From: Neurospora crassa OR74A
Lineage: Eukaryota; Ascomycota; Sordariomycetes; Sordariales; Sordariaceae
Assembly (NCBI RefSeq): GCF_000182925.2
Contig: NC_026502.1
Location: 2,480,001-2,544,000 of the forward strand
Direction of reading: 5' to 3'
Length of the DNA: 64,000 nt
Positions 1 through 11,460 of the stretch are shown here, piece after piece (position 1 is the first letter of the stretch; each line of letters opens with the position of its first letter). The notes under the pieces were generated by a model, which was given only the letters and a program-made list of their open reading frames with translations, had not been told where the DNA came from and searched no databases. Both the position numbers and the translations under genes were made by a program.

Positions 1-771
1 AGCAAACGGAGCAAGCCTCGTAATGCACCGCCAGCGACGGTTGAAGAGTACTTGATGGAGCAGAACCAGCAGGCCAAGGAGTTCTTGAAGGGCTTCAAGG
101 CGGAGCTGGTGGAAAGCCAAACTCAGGCGGAGGAGAGTTTGAAGATGTTCAAGCAGGAGTTGTAAGTTCAAACGCTTTCTTTGTATGCTTCCCATCTGCA
201 AAATAGGCATTAATCGATCAAAAAGTAACCGCCTTATCGCAAAGGGCGACACTAACCCCTTTATTCTTCAAGACACAACGTTCAGACGAACGACAACGAG
301 AAAGATTTTCGCAAGGTTTATGCCACCCTGAAGGCAGCCACATCGGGCGAAACGAAGAATTCCAACGAGCTCAAGGAAATGAATTCCTTGTTCACAAAAG
401 GGGAAAAACTCATCAAGATATGCCACGACATCCTCCAACGCCACCAAATCGCTGTCAGAGACTCGCACCAAGACAAGCCAACTGTGCCACGAGAGATCTG
501 GGAGCAGGACCACCAAAAGATGCGACAGTTGCTGGACTACGGGAAGGACTACGGACAGAAGTTGGTGGAGGGGATCATCAGTCCCGATGTAAAAGGGGAT
601 GATAGTCCCACCCAGGATAAGGAGAAGGAAGCCGGCTTGAGTGAAGCTGAGACACTTGCTATTGGGCTGTTTGACGGGTCCAAAAAGAAGAGCGAAGAGA
701 CAGAGCGCTGGGGGAGGGTTGCACATGCTCAGGCGAAGGCTTTGGCAGCTGTTGTCAAGACTGTGCCGTAG
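1..771 (+). CDS. 3' part of an unrecognised coiled-coil protein gene
   Basis: The 5' end lies outside the window. Two exons are visible: 1-161 and 273-771, separated by a 111-nt intron (GTAAGT at 162, AG at 271-272). Frame 1 reads through and the splice phase (2 nt + 1 nt) keeps the frame. The visible ~219 residues are rich in Glu, Lys and Gln: the first exon looks like an amphipathic coiled coil (repeated K-x-F-K-x-E and E-E-S-L-K-M-F-K patterns), and the rest is a charged helical segment ending in ...AVVKTVP. I see no catalytic motif, membrane segment or recognisable domain. The stop at 769-771 leaves about 680 nt before the next gene. Function is unknown and I do not assign one. Confidence 0.7.
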
Positions 772-1450
772 GGCGATTGCGAGAATGTTCAGGGCGGAAG
801 TAAGGATTTATGAGGCATCGTGGATCTGAACATAATGGTATTCTGTTGTTCGTGGGATCATGTTACTGAAGGAGGACATCGACAAGAGGAAATCTAACAT
901 GAAAGCGATGTAGAGGGGGTTCTCCGGGTAACTCGCTGATACTTAGTTTTCGAGACCATGGCAGGCAAGTGATTGACCACAGTTTTAAACATCTCCAGCC
1001 TTTGGCTGATATGGAATTCGTCTAATCTTTTGGTCAAGCACATGATATTTGCCGAGCCAAAAGTCCCAAAAGTGCAAAGACTTGGCGGTGTCGTTGATGT
1101 TGCCAAGACTTCGAATTTCAGTGTGGGGCTTTCGTGCACGAGCCACTCTACGCTAGCCCGAAGTAGACTAGCTGCCGGGCGGCACGCAGTTAGGGCTTTG
1201 CGTCCTCTCCCTCACAACACTCAATTCCTCGAAATTTTTGAACTTTCCGCTGGTGATCTTTCCGTCGACTTCACTAACGCAGGAATCAACCTCGGGGTCT
1301 GGTACGTACGCGCCTTTGTCATTTTCCGTCCGCTGCCGAACCCGCGTTACTCTCTTATCGCAAGAGTTGTAATTTTTTCGCTCCTTTCGTTCCCCTTCTT
1401 TCTTGCAGCCAGCGACTAACCGACGACAACTTGGTGTTTGCAGAGTCAAA
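772..1450 (+). promoter_or_regulatory. rpl15 promoter and 5' UTR with intron
   Basis: This spacer holds the 3' UTR of the upstream gene and the L15 promoter. TTAGGGC at 1190-1196 (reverse complement GCCCTAA) matches the Tbf1/telobox core found in many fungal ribosomal protein promoters. A pyrimidine-rich stretch follows (about 1201-1230) and may be the transcription start zone. A probable 5'-UTR intron runs from a GTACGT donor at 1302 to a CAG acceptor at 1441-1443, with a GACTAAC branch site near 1410, so it ends seven bases before the start codon. The motif and splice signals are visible. Factor binding is inferred. Confidence 0.5.
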
Positions 1451-2375
1451 ATGGGTGCCCTCAAATACCTCGAAGAGCTTCAGAAGAAGAAGCAGAGCGA
1501 CGTCGTTCGCTTCCTTCTTCGCGTTCGCTGCTGGGAGGTTAGTTGAAACCAAGCATACACCGATCGAGAACGGTTGCCGAAAGAATATCTGTGGACGGTC
1601 GGCCTTTTTTGGCGAGAGAACCTGTTTGATGGGAACAGTGGGAAGCGAGTTCTACGAGAGGATTCATCCGCCCCCGCGAACTCACTCATACACTTGTTTC
1701 TGTCAATCTGGGGGACCGCGCCGAAATTTTTCGCGTCACCGTTCTTGCTATACACTCGTTGAACATTTGCTGAGAGTGCATCAATATAGCTTCGCCAGTT
1801 GAACGTCATCCACCGGGCCTCGAGACCCAGCCGCCCCGACAAGGCCCGCCGCCTCGGCTACAAGGCCAAGCAGGGCTATGTCATCTACCGCGCCCGTGTC
1901 CGTCGCGGTGGTCGCAAGAAGCCCGTCCCCAAGGGTGCCACCTACGGTACGTTTTCTTGAACGCCAGAGTTTGCGATGGTTTCCAGTTTGCTGATACCCC
2001 CCAACAGGCAAGCCCACCAACCAGGGTGTGAACCAGCTCAAGTACCAGCGCTCCCTCAAGTCTACCGCCGAGGAGCGTGTCGGCCGCCGCTGCGCCAACC
2101 TTCGCGTCCTCAACTCCTACTGGATCAACCAGGACTCTACCTACAAGTACTTCGAGGTTATCCTTGTCGACCCCCAGCACAAGGCCATCCGCCGCGACCC
2201 CCGCATCAACTGGATCGTCAACCCCGTCCACAAGCACCGCGAGTCCCGTGGCCTTACCTCCACCGGCAAGCGCTCGCGCGGTCTCAACAAGGGTCACCGT
2301 TACAACAAGACCCGCGCTGGCCGCAGAAAGACCTGGAAGCGCCACAACACCCTCTCCCTCTGGCGCTACCGGTAA
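1451..2375 (+). CDS. rpl15: 60S ribosomal protein L15 (eL15)
   Basis: Structural protein of the large cytosolic ribosomal subunit, binding 28S rRNA. Exons are 1451-1537, 1790-1946 and 2008-2375 (203 residues, the normal eL15 length). The protein starts [17 protein letters not shown] and ends LSLWRYR, both diagnostic of eL15, with the conserved [15 protein letters not shown] and [20 protein letters not shown] blocks. Exon 2 must begin at 1790 after ATATAG so that [11 protein letters not shown] is formed; the nearer CGCCAG at 1796-1798 would delete conserved residues. Intron 1 is 252 nt, long for this region, and intron 2 is 60 nt. C-rich wobble codons suggest high expression. Confidence 0.97.
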
Positions 2376-3982
2376 ACGGCTCGCCCAAGAGGTCCGTAGT
2401 CTACGGGATCTGGTGCTGGCTCTGGCTGTTCTGCTCATTGGCACGCTTTTTGTCTGGGTCTTTTGGGAAACAAGGGAACTTCTGGTTGTCGTGCTCCTCT
2501 TTATGGTCTCGACAGCGACGGTGTCTTGACTGCAAATCATCATCGCTGGGACACAACGGAAAGAAGGGTGAATCCGCATGGAGTTGTGGAAAATCCAGTT
2601 AGCTCACCAAAATGGACTAAACGCATTTTCTGGTGTGCATATGATACCTCTGTCCTTTTTAATGGCATTTTCATGATCATCTATGTGTGACTTTCATATC
2701 TTTGTTCCCCATTTTGCTGCCAATGAATGAAGTGGATCTTACGGATTGACTTCTTCCTATCGACGGGGCGATGCTTCTGTTCTTATGTTCTATATAACTT
2801 GAAAAGCTCGAGGATGGTGCGCCAAATTTTTCCTCATATGTCCTTACTGGTCATCTCGGGGTCATCCATTATCATAGGTCAGTCAGTCACTTTTCCAGGC
2901 AAATTTTAGTGTCGCTAAACTTTTTCTCTGCTTGGCGCAGTGATTCATCATCATCAATCTTATTATCATCAGACGTGTAGCTTGCGGCCATGTTTACGAT
3001 ACAGGGATGAAAATAGGAGAAGCACGTCAACAACGATATGAACTATTTTGGTCTTTAATGATGAATCTCTATTTACGAGTTGGTTGTATCTCTCTACCGT
3101 CTCTATGAGGTACAGTAAGGCGTGAGGTATGTGCTCAACTTTTGTAAGGCCGATAGATGAAAACATTCGGGGTTGTTTATTTTCAAGTCCAGGATGAGAA
3201 CGAGGCATTCGATTCAAATGCCATATATGACCCATATTGGGAACACGGCGAGGCGATGGTAATGAGAGAAGCCTATCGAAGTCTCTGTGTTGGGTGGAAG
3301 TATCCACAACTACACATCTGAAGAAAACGGAAACACCACATGAGTCCCTGAAAAGCGCAGAACACAAAATAGGGAAGGAACTTGGGGATAAAAGTGACAA
3401 TACGAGGTTGAGGAAGGCAATGGAACGGAACTTTCGATTATTATCCTTGAAAGATCTATGCTACGGCAACCTGTCCTAACGCTATCGTACCTCTCCCCTT
3501 TCTTCCTATTCGAGATCGAGCTTGAGAGACGTATTGTACAACAAAGAAGTTAGAAAGCAGAAGGCACCCTTGCAGATAATCTTGAAATAATCTTCCATGG
3601 TGCCTCCGCCTCCTGCTTAAAGCTCGATAACTCTCTTTCTCATATTTTGATTCGTCGCCTAGTTGCCCGGAACACGTTTCGCTGATAAAAAAAAAAGAGA
3701 AAAATAACCGCTCCCCAGTACCAGGATCGTTACCGATGATACCAGATCAGATCAGAAAAAATAAGGAAAAAGATCTCTCTTTATCTTAGCAAATTATCAG
3801 TTTAATGGAACTCTGTCCCGTTTTTGGCAGGTATTAAGAGACCAGCGAGGTCCGTGTCCGTCCGAGGAAGGAAACTCCCCATGCCGATGGATAAGTGAAA
3901 GCCATTCGCAATGTGATCTCATCTCTCATCATATAATGTACACCCTTTTCGTCCGTCTTGCTAGACGCTTTCGTATTACTGC
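2376..3982. other. Convergent spacer between rpl15 and the Puf4-type gene
   Basis: About 1.6 kb holding the 3' UTRs of two convergent genes. It contains AT-rich stretches and short A-runs (for example around 3689 and 3757) that may serve polyadenylation. The open frames here, such as 2969-3400 on the minus strand, lack any protein-like composition, so I see no gene. Confidence 0.5.
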
Positions 3983-6900
3983 TTAGACCCAGTTCTGGCC
4001 ATTCTCAGCCGGGGCGCCAGCGGGAGGAAACTGCTGCGATGCAGGAGGCGGAACTGTGATCATGTTGCTTGCGGGGAAAACGGTGCCTAGGGGATGCCCA
4101 TTACCACCGTTGATGCCGTTCGCGCCACTTCCTAGTCCGCCACCAGTGAGAATTGACGTATTGTTGGACATGGCACGGTTGTGCTGCGCGGGACGAAGGG
4201 AAATCTGGCCACCTGCCGGATCAGCAGGAGTCGCTTGACCACTAGTGCTCGTACCGCTCTGGGTCTGGTTGTCGTAAGTCTGAATCTTGGCCTGGATGCG
4301 TCGGCCGTAAGGTGTCGCGCGGACAGCAGGCAAATGAGGACGAATAGCCTCAACAAGCTGGTGCTTCATGGACGGGGTAGCATAGTCCAGTGCCGTCTGA
4401 ACAACGTAGTTGCCATAGGAGTCCTGCATGAGCTGTTTGATCTCATTCTGTGACATGATTTCGCTGACGATCCTGTCCTTGGAATTAGGAGAAGCACAAC
4501 GCAGGCACTTCTCGACCACATTGGAACTGAACTTGTGCTTCGACAGCTGTGGAATCCGACCGAGGAACTGGCCAACGAGGGGCTCGGTAAAGCTCGGCTC
4601 GTTCAGATCAATGATGTACTGAACCACGTAGTTGCCAAAGGGGTCCTGGACAAGGGTAACGGCGTTGGCTGTGATACGCTCAATAAGCCAAATCTTCTTG
4701 GCCCCATCGGCGTGATCAATGCAACGTTGAAGAACACAGCAGCCATGGCGATGGGTGCCAACTTCAACGCAGTTTTGTCCAACAGCATCGAAGATAAAGC
4801 TGGCATCGGTGGCATTGAGCTTGTTCAAACATTTTTGAATGACGTGGTTACCGTTGAGATCTTGAATGAGCTCAACAACGCGGTTGCGAAGCGCTTCGAT
4901 GATGAGGTTGATTTGAGCCGGTGAGCTGACGGAATCGATCATCTTCTGCAGCGCTCGAGTGCCGTGGGCATTCAAAGCGATGCGGACCATATCTGATGTT
5001 GCATTTCGAATGAGAACAGTGCGTTCGTCTTCGCTGCAGAGCTCGAGCAGCTTCTGGCAGAGGTAGTTGCCAAAAGGATCCGTCATCAGCTCGATCACAT
5101 GTTGGTTCGTCTCGAGCCAAATCATGTGAATTTGTTCCTCGTTACGATCGTCCAACTTCTTCTGTAGGTAGCGGCAACCATGCTGATCCTTGCATAGCGT
5201 GTAAATGGTGCCGACAACCTGCTCCAGAGGCAGATTGTTGAAACGAGACATGGCTGCCATTAAAAGGTTAGCAATCTGGTGAAATCTGGACGTTGCGATG
5301 TGCTCACCTTCACCGTCCATGGCGCGCCGGCTCTGAATAACACGGGCTTGGCTATCCTGGGGCTGTCTAGGGCTGCTACCGGTGTTGTACAATGCGCCGT
5401 ATCCCGTATAGTTTTGAGGGGCATACACGGCTGCCGGGTTGTTGTTGTTGCCAACGGACATGTTCTGCATCATCATGGGGAGGTTTCCGTATCCAGCGTT
5501 GTTGCCAGGAGGGGCATAGTTGGGGCCCGGCGGGTAGTAGGAATAGGGCATCGCTGGTGCCGTCGAGGTCAAGCCTGTGTTGACTGCAGCAGAGGTCTGC
5601 TGCTGAGGAGCGACAGGTCCGAATGGTGCAGCATTAGCGTGCAAAGTCGAAGTGATTGAAGGGTAGCCGCCGTTATCACGGCTGTTCGTCAAACCGGTAT
5701 CACCAGAAAGCTCACGTGTATGGCGCGCGGCCATGGCACCAGCTGGGATACGGCCAAGGCCGGCGTTGTGGTTATGAAAGTGCTGCTGGGCGTGGTTGTT
5801 GTTAGACTGGCCGTTCGCAGACTTGAGGACCGGGACGTCGTTGGCGGAAAACGATTGCTGGAGCTTTGGGGGGCTGGCCAGGATGTTGCTGATAGCAGGC
5901 GACATAACGGAACTCGGGGTTGCGTCAGCAGAGCCGATCGCGCTCTCCTGGAAGAGCTTCGTACCGTCCAGAGAATGGCGAACGTTTGCGGGCTGAGTGC
6001 CGATGGGAGTCAGCTCAGGCGAAGCCACTGAGCCTGTTCCGCTTGCCTGTCCAGAACCGATAGCAGACATGCTATGCTGTGAACGATGCTTGTTAATGCT
6101 GTTCCAGCCGCTTGCGCCAACACTATCAAGGCCGAAAGACTGGCCTAAAACAACGTCTAATGCTGAAGAAGCAGACAGCTTTGGGTGGGATATTGAGTCA
6201 ACACAAAATCACAAAAAAAAAACAAAAGTTTTGGGGGGGAGGAGTGGTGGAAGGGGATGAAATATCGGTATGAGGGGGCAGCAAACAAAATAAACAAGAC
6301 TTCCACTGCATTTATCGTACACGACAATTTGCGGGATGTTTTGCTGACAGTGATGGTGCAAACGAAGGCAAGGAAGATGCGCGAAGTGAAGAGGAAGCAG
6401 CATGGTGGTTCAGGGATAGATGTGCTTCGTGCTGTCAGGTGTGGGGGTAGAGGGTGTGGGTGTGGGTGTGGGTGTGGTTTTCGAACCCGCAAGTGCCTTG
6501 GGGCTCCAAACCAGCATAACACATTCACCGGCATCTGAGCACTTCAAGGAGCGGGCTTCTGAAAGCTCAGTTGCCTGCCAGGTGAAATGAATTTGAGCCG
6601 GAGTTGAGTGACAGGATCGATCGAAACACCACTTTCCGTCACGCAACCAGTGGAACGGGAAAAGCCAAACTCACCCTATTGGAATATCCCTGCTGTCTAA
6701 ACAATGTAGGGAAAGCGTCTGCGTTGCTTACTTGCCCGGTGGGAGTCGCTCTGCCCTCTCCCGAGTTATCTTCTTCGTCGTCGAAAAGAAATCCGGCTGT
6801 GTTGTTGCTGTCTTCGAGACCGATATCGTACGAGGTACGGGATCGGGTCACAGGCATAGAGTAGCGGTTCGTACTAATAGGCAGATCCCCCGTTAATGTC

Positions 6901-8165
6901 AAGCTCCGGGTCGAGGTTGCAATTGATATTGGGGCCGAGTGCGGTGAGTTATACAGGAGTCAAGTTGTGGTCAAGGAGAGAAGGGCGCAACCGTGTGCTT
7001 TTATAGAAGGTTCATCCCCAGAATGGAGTAACCTGTCAGACAATAGCAACCTCTATAGATCACTTCCCACTAGGGTGGATAATCGAGTCTGCTATTGATC
7101 GCCATTCTCCTTCTATAAGTTGTGATTATGGGATGAAAAAGAGTGCCTTGGACACAGCAAAAGAGGAGATTCAGCCAAGAGCACAGCCAGGCAGAAAGAT
7201 GGGCCGAAACTTCGATACCCTTTACAGTAAGTTTGAGGGGCTTATGATCTCTTCTCCTGCCCCATCACAGAAACCGCAACGGCTTCACATCAGATCGCAG
7301 CAGCAGACTGGGAGCAACGCAAAACCTGTTCGACAGTTTAAGAGAAAAGCAAATACTTACGCTTTGGTGGACCGATGGCTGGTGGGATCCTGGCGTACAG
7401 CCTCTTCCTTCTCATCTTCGTCACTGTTCCTTCGTGAGCCTGGACCTGAGCGTGTCGGCAGTTGGTCATCAAAGGCTAGCCGCATGGGCAGCATCCCCGA
7501 CGGCGGAGATGTGAGCAAGGAGCGGGTTCCACGGTTGACGAGGCCGGTCGAGTGCCGGTTCGGGCGGGAAAACATGGAGGGAAAGCCTCTTGAGGCATCG
7601 CGATACTCGGGGGGTGTGGTCGGCTCGGACTGGTGGCCGGCGAATCTGCCTATCTGCAGATCCTCTGCCATCTGTGCGAGTTCACGCTCTTCCTGACGCT
7701 GCTGAGCGTCTAGTTTAGAGAGCTCGGCTTCGAACCGCCGCTTGCTCTCTCGGATTCGTTCGTATTCCTGTCTCTTCTTTTCTAACTGTTGTCAAGGCAA
7801 CCGCATGGGCCGCGAGGTTAGTGGGCACCTGGGGCCGTCGTTGCGAACAAGTTGCGACGTACCAGCTGAACCTTGTGGAGAGTCTACCAAGCATGATCAG
7901 CATGATCTCCAACAAACATGTCACCGTCGCGTCTGCACCAAGAGCAGAGGCGGCCGGGACCGGAAGAACGTACCGCAGCAGGAGTAGCAGCAAACTCGAT
8001 GGGCTCGGGTGGGCGCTGGGAACCAGGTATAAAGGATGACAGTGTTGGTACATGGCCCGATTCTGCGGTGAATCGGCGCGGTAGGGAGGGACCACTCCTG
8101 TTGACAAAGGAGGGCGCCATTTGCGATTCGCCTCGCTGGGGCTGGGGGCGGTAGAACTCGTCCAT
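3983..8165 (-). CDS. Pumilio/PUF RNA-binding protein, Puf4/Mpt5 type
   Basis: Sequence-specific 3'-UTR-binding repressor of mRNAs, normally cytoplasmic. My model has four exons: 8165-7974, 7785-7361, 6873-6732 and 6139-3983 (971 residues, phases consistent). The N-terminal half is low complexity with a short coiled coil at the start of exon 2 (KRQEYERIRESKRRFEAEL). The C-terminal PUF domain (about residues 535-875) has eight repeats whose base-contact cores read CRYLQ, NYLCQ, TRALQ, NHVIQ, CCVLQ, NYVVQ, SNVVE and NYVVQ. By the known PUF code, repeats 8 to 5 specify 5'-UGUA, and the repeat set is that of yeast Puf4/Mpt5. Introns 2 and 3 are long (487 and 592 nt), so an extra small exon there is possible. 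The 3' acceptor at 6140 was chosen by phase. Confidence 0.85.
6452..6477. repeat. GTGTGG hexanucleotide tandem repeat inside a Puf4-type gene intron
   Basis: About four copies of GGTGTG occur in the third intron of the Puf4-type gene. On the transcribed strand this is a CCACAC/CACACC repeat. Confidence 0.85.
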
Positions 8166-11100
8166 GATTATCTCGGCTTTACAGTTGCTAATCGATACAC
8201 TTTTGTTGTACAGGGTGATGGATCCGTCGGCGGCTGCTCCCTCTATAATCTAATGCCACACACAAGCGTTAGTCAACATCTTTTTTCAGCGAATACCAAG
8301 ACGAGCACTGTGAGAAGAAGCAACACATGAGGACGATAATGTGCCATGTACAGCCACATGTAGAGCAGTTGTAGTGACGAATGGCTGACCCCTCGGCGAG
8401 TCGCAATCAGAACAGTTCCTTCGGGTTCGGCAAGGCTGGTGTGTCGAATTCCAAAAGCTCGTCCGGATGCTGACAGCTGTTGCGATGGCCATCCAAGCTG
8501 TGTGGCAGGCATAGGACCGCGCTTGTAGTCGGCCGTGTCCTCAAGACTGGAGCAGCCTGAGTACCTCTATGGCGCCCATTATGAGACTGACTGGACATTG
8601 GGATGGGCCAGCGCTGGGTGAGGACGAGGCCGTGGCTCTCGTGGGCTCCAGCGTCCGAGGTCGCGCAGGTTGAGAGGGGATGGAAGGCGTATGAGTGGCC
8701 CGGGACCTGAGGTATGTGATGGACGGGATGCGATTGAAGGAACGACGTCAAGGTTACCGACCTACCTAGTCGTAGAGGTACCAAGCGAAACAATATGTCT
8801 CGTCGGCGCACGTATACTCTATACGCTGCGCCCCGGGAAGCCTGGAGCAGCAGGTTCGGGAGCGGTAGTAATACAGCAAAAAGAGCGAAGAGAGATGGGA
8901 TGGAGGACGAGTAAGCCTGACGGGTTGGGAGGTCGAAGTAGAGGGAGTGTATGGCGGAAGACTGACGGTCACGGTCGGTCGGTTGGTGGCACCGAACGGA
9001 TGGGGATGCGCGAGAGGATGGGATGCCACCCGCTTCCTCTCTCGCGGGCACTGGACCTCAACCCCCCCAGCCCAGCCTGCCGCTGCCGCTGGAGGTGCCG
9101 CTGTGGTCCATGTCACTTCTCTTCTGTGGATGCCCTCAGGACTGTCAAACTCACCTCTACGTACTACCTAGGTAGCTAGGTAAGTACCTCTACACGAGGA
9201 CATGCTGCATGCTGGGTTCGAGAACCCCTGACAGCCAGAGACTAGTGCTTCGATTCCGCAGTGGGTGGACGACAGAAGCCCAATCATTGGATCTGCTGGC
9301 CAAGGGCGATTGCGCTAAGAGGTCCCCGCTTTGCACCCTTCGGACAGGTACCGGTACTTGCGAAGTGAGTGGAAGCTCTCCTCACCTCATCGACGCTGTC
9401 GTCTTCTTCCTCTTTTCCCTTTCCCCTTTCACTTCTTTGGGAGTTGACAGCCAGAGTTGCGAATGATTAAAAATGCGGCTTGCTGGCGTGGCATTGGAGT
9501 ATCTGACCTCATTAGCCAATCTGGTACAACGAGACAGCCTCCAGTTGCTACCAGATCCCTTGAACATGGCCTGTAAACGGACATGTGCTTTACAAGACAA
9601 CAGCAGGCGACGGCGATGAGGGATCCAAGCCTACGGTACCTACCCTGACTCCGCCCAGGGGGTGTCTGTAGGATGGAGATAAAGCCTCTTCCGGTCTTTG
9701 CCCTGCTTCAGTTCCCAGATATATCGCCTTACGAGGAACCCCCAGGATTTTCATTGAACGGAACACCAGAGACGGCAAAGTGGAAGTCCTGAGGAATTAG
9801 CGGTGTATAGGCGTCGCCGGGCGCTATACGGCCTGCAGTGAGGCAATCCACGAGGTGGCTGCCCCAGATTCTCTTACCCGCGCCCTTGCGTCCAGTCTGC
9901 AGCTGCCCCTGCGCGATGTTAGGCCTTGTCTGGAACCGGATAGGTAATGATTGGCTGGCGACAGAACGGGAGAGGGATTGCGTGTTGCAGCACTCTAGCT
10001 GACACGCGAGACAAGCTCGAGACAAGGCATGGGAAAGGTAGCCATAGTGACAAAAGGCACAAGACAGTGAGTGACAGGCAGACAGCCGTCAATGTTCAAG
10101 GCTGGACACTCTAACCCTCACTTCTGCCCTGTGGAAGATTCAGTACAAGAGAGAAGATCGATTTACATTCTGAGCACTCAAATGTACGATAGCCAGGTGA
10201 TAGCTATGGTAGACGCTGAGATATGGAATGTCTTGAATGCTCATTGAGACCATGGTAGAGAAAGCGAACGCACAAGTGCAGCGCCCCCGTGTTTAACCTT
10301 GATGTGAAATCTCCTCGCCTTTTTTTTTCAATTGCTCCTCTTTCGGATCTTGCCCCACTGCTGGGTTGGGTTCCAGGTCGATTCAAGCAAGGTAGCACCC
10401 TGCTGGAGCTGGCCTAGGAAAAGATGGGTACCTACCTACACTATGCTGTAAGACACGGCCAACGGTGATGCGACTCTTTGACGTTTGTATAGTCAGCCAG
10501 AAGCATAACCCTTCTCTGATTCTTGAAGCCTGAGCAGGTCACAGCACTTGGGAATAACATCAACCTCCGTTGTATGCGATTAGCAATTCAAAGGCTGCCA
10601 TATCAACGAACAAAGACCGAAGAAGACCATCAACATGATAACAGGTAGGAGAGAAATAGTGAACGACCCGGCAGGTGATTTCATAACCAGAAGCTCTCCC
10701 CTGTTGACTGGTGTGTCGATCGAAGGCCCGGCTTCCGCTTGGCGCGGCTAGATTCAGCAGAACGGATACATAGCTATCTTGAGGTTACCTAGCTGGCCTG
10801 ACCCCGCTACAAATTGTTCAAATCGCTGTGCTAGTTGAAGTTGGATAGGTAAATACAACCTACCACCAGGAGGCAGATGTGTCGGAGTTGCACAGAGGCG
10901 GGGGTTCCTTATCACGAACATCAAAGTGACGGTCCGGAGTCAAAGCAAAAGGAAAGGTTTCAAAGGTACCCGACAGGTGGAGGGCACGGCCAAAAGTGGA
11001 ACAAGGAACCTACATAGGTATATGTAACTGTCAATCAGGGGTCCAAAACGTGGGCGCTAACAATTTTGGCCTCGGCATACCAGTTAGGTACCACTGCAGT

Positions 11101-11460
11101 CACTAGCAGTCACCGGTCACCGCACCACAACACTACCTCTAGTGTAGTGCACTACACACACTAACAGTCAAGCACAGACCACTCCCGCCCCGTCGTCCCC
11201 CACCGCCCCAGCCGCGGCTTACCTCTACTGACCTAACAAGAAATGGCAGCGGCCAGCCCGTAGAAAAAGTTTATCGCAACTAATCCTTATCAATTTGCCG
11301 CGGGGCCAAAAATCACATCGAAATCTACCTACACAACTGCAAGGCGTATCTTCTCAACCAAACACACATTCCCGGTCGTTCCGCGCCCATCATCGCCATC
11401 CTCCATTCCTCCGGCCCGATCGATACGACGAACCGTCACCCGCAGTTAGCACATGCAAGG
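8166..11460. other. Long divergent promoter spacer between Puf4-type gene and rpc2
   Basis: A 3.3-kb gene-free region between divergently transcribed genes. It probably contains a long 5' leader for the Puf4-type gene. Several TACCTAGGTA-like motifs are scattered through it (perfect palindrome at 9164-9175; related copies near 10430, 10785, 10848, 11010 and 11085). The 214-residue minus frame at 8407-9051 has no protein-like composition or family match that I recognise, and I do not call it a gene. Confidence 0.5.
9164..9175. repeat. CTACCTAGGTAG perfect palindrome
   Basis: A 12-bp perfect inverted repeat, followed immediately by a second GCTAGGTAAGTACCT stretch. Related CTACCTAGGTAG and TACCTAGG variants recur in spacers of this window but not in exons. 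Confidence 0.8.

Noticed and set aside
1538-1789. Intronic C/D snoRNA in the long first rpl15 intron
   Set aside because: A TGATGG-like and a CTGA element exist, but they are too far apart and lack terminal pairing; the evidence is too weak.
2077-2529. Overlapping plus-strand frame across the end of rpl15
   Set aside because: Shadow frame of the ribosomal gene with Ser/Thr/Pro-rich, codon-bias-driven composition.
8407-9051. 214-residue open frame on the minus strand
   Set aside because: No splice-supported link to the PUF gene, no protein-like blocks, and overlap with similar-length frames on the other strand.
9200-9240. Possible tRNA T-arm (GGTTCGAGAACC)
   Set aside because: The second half of the B box does not fit, and no acceptor stem or D-arm can be folded around it.
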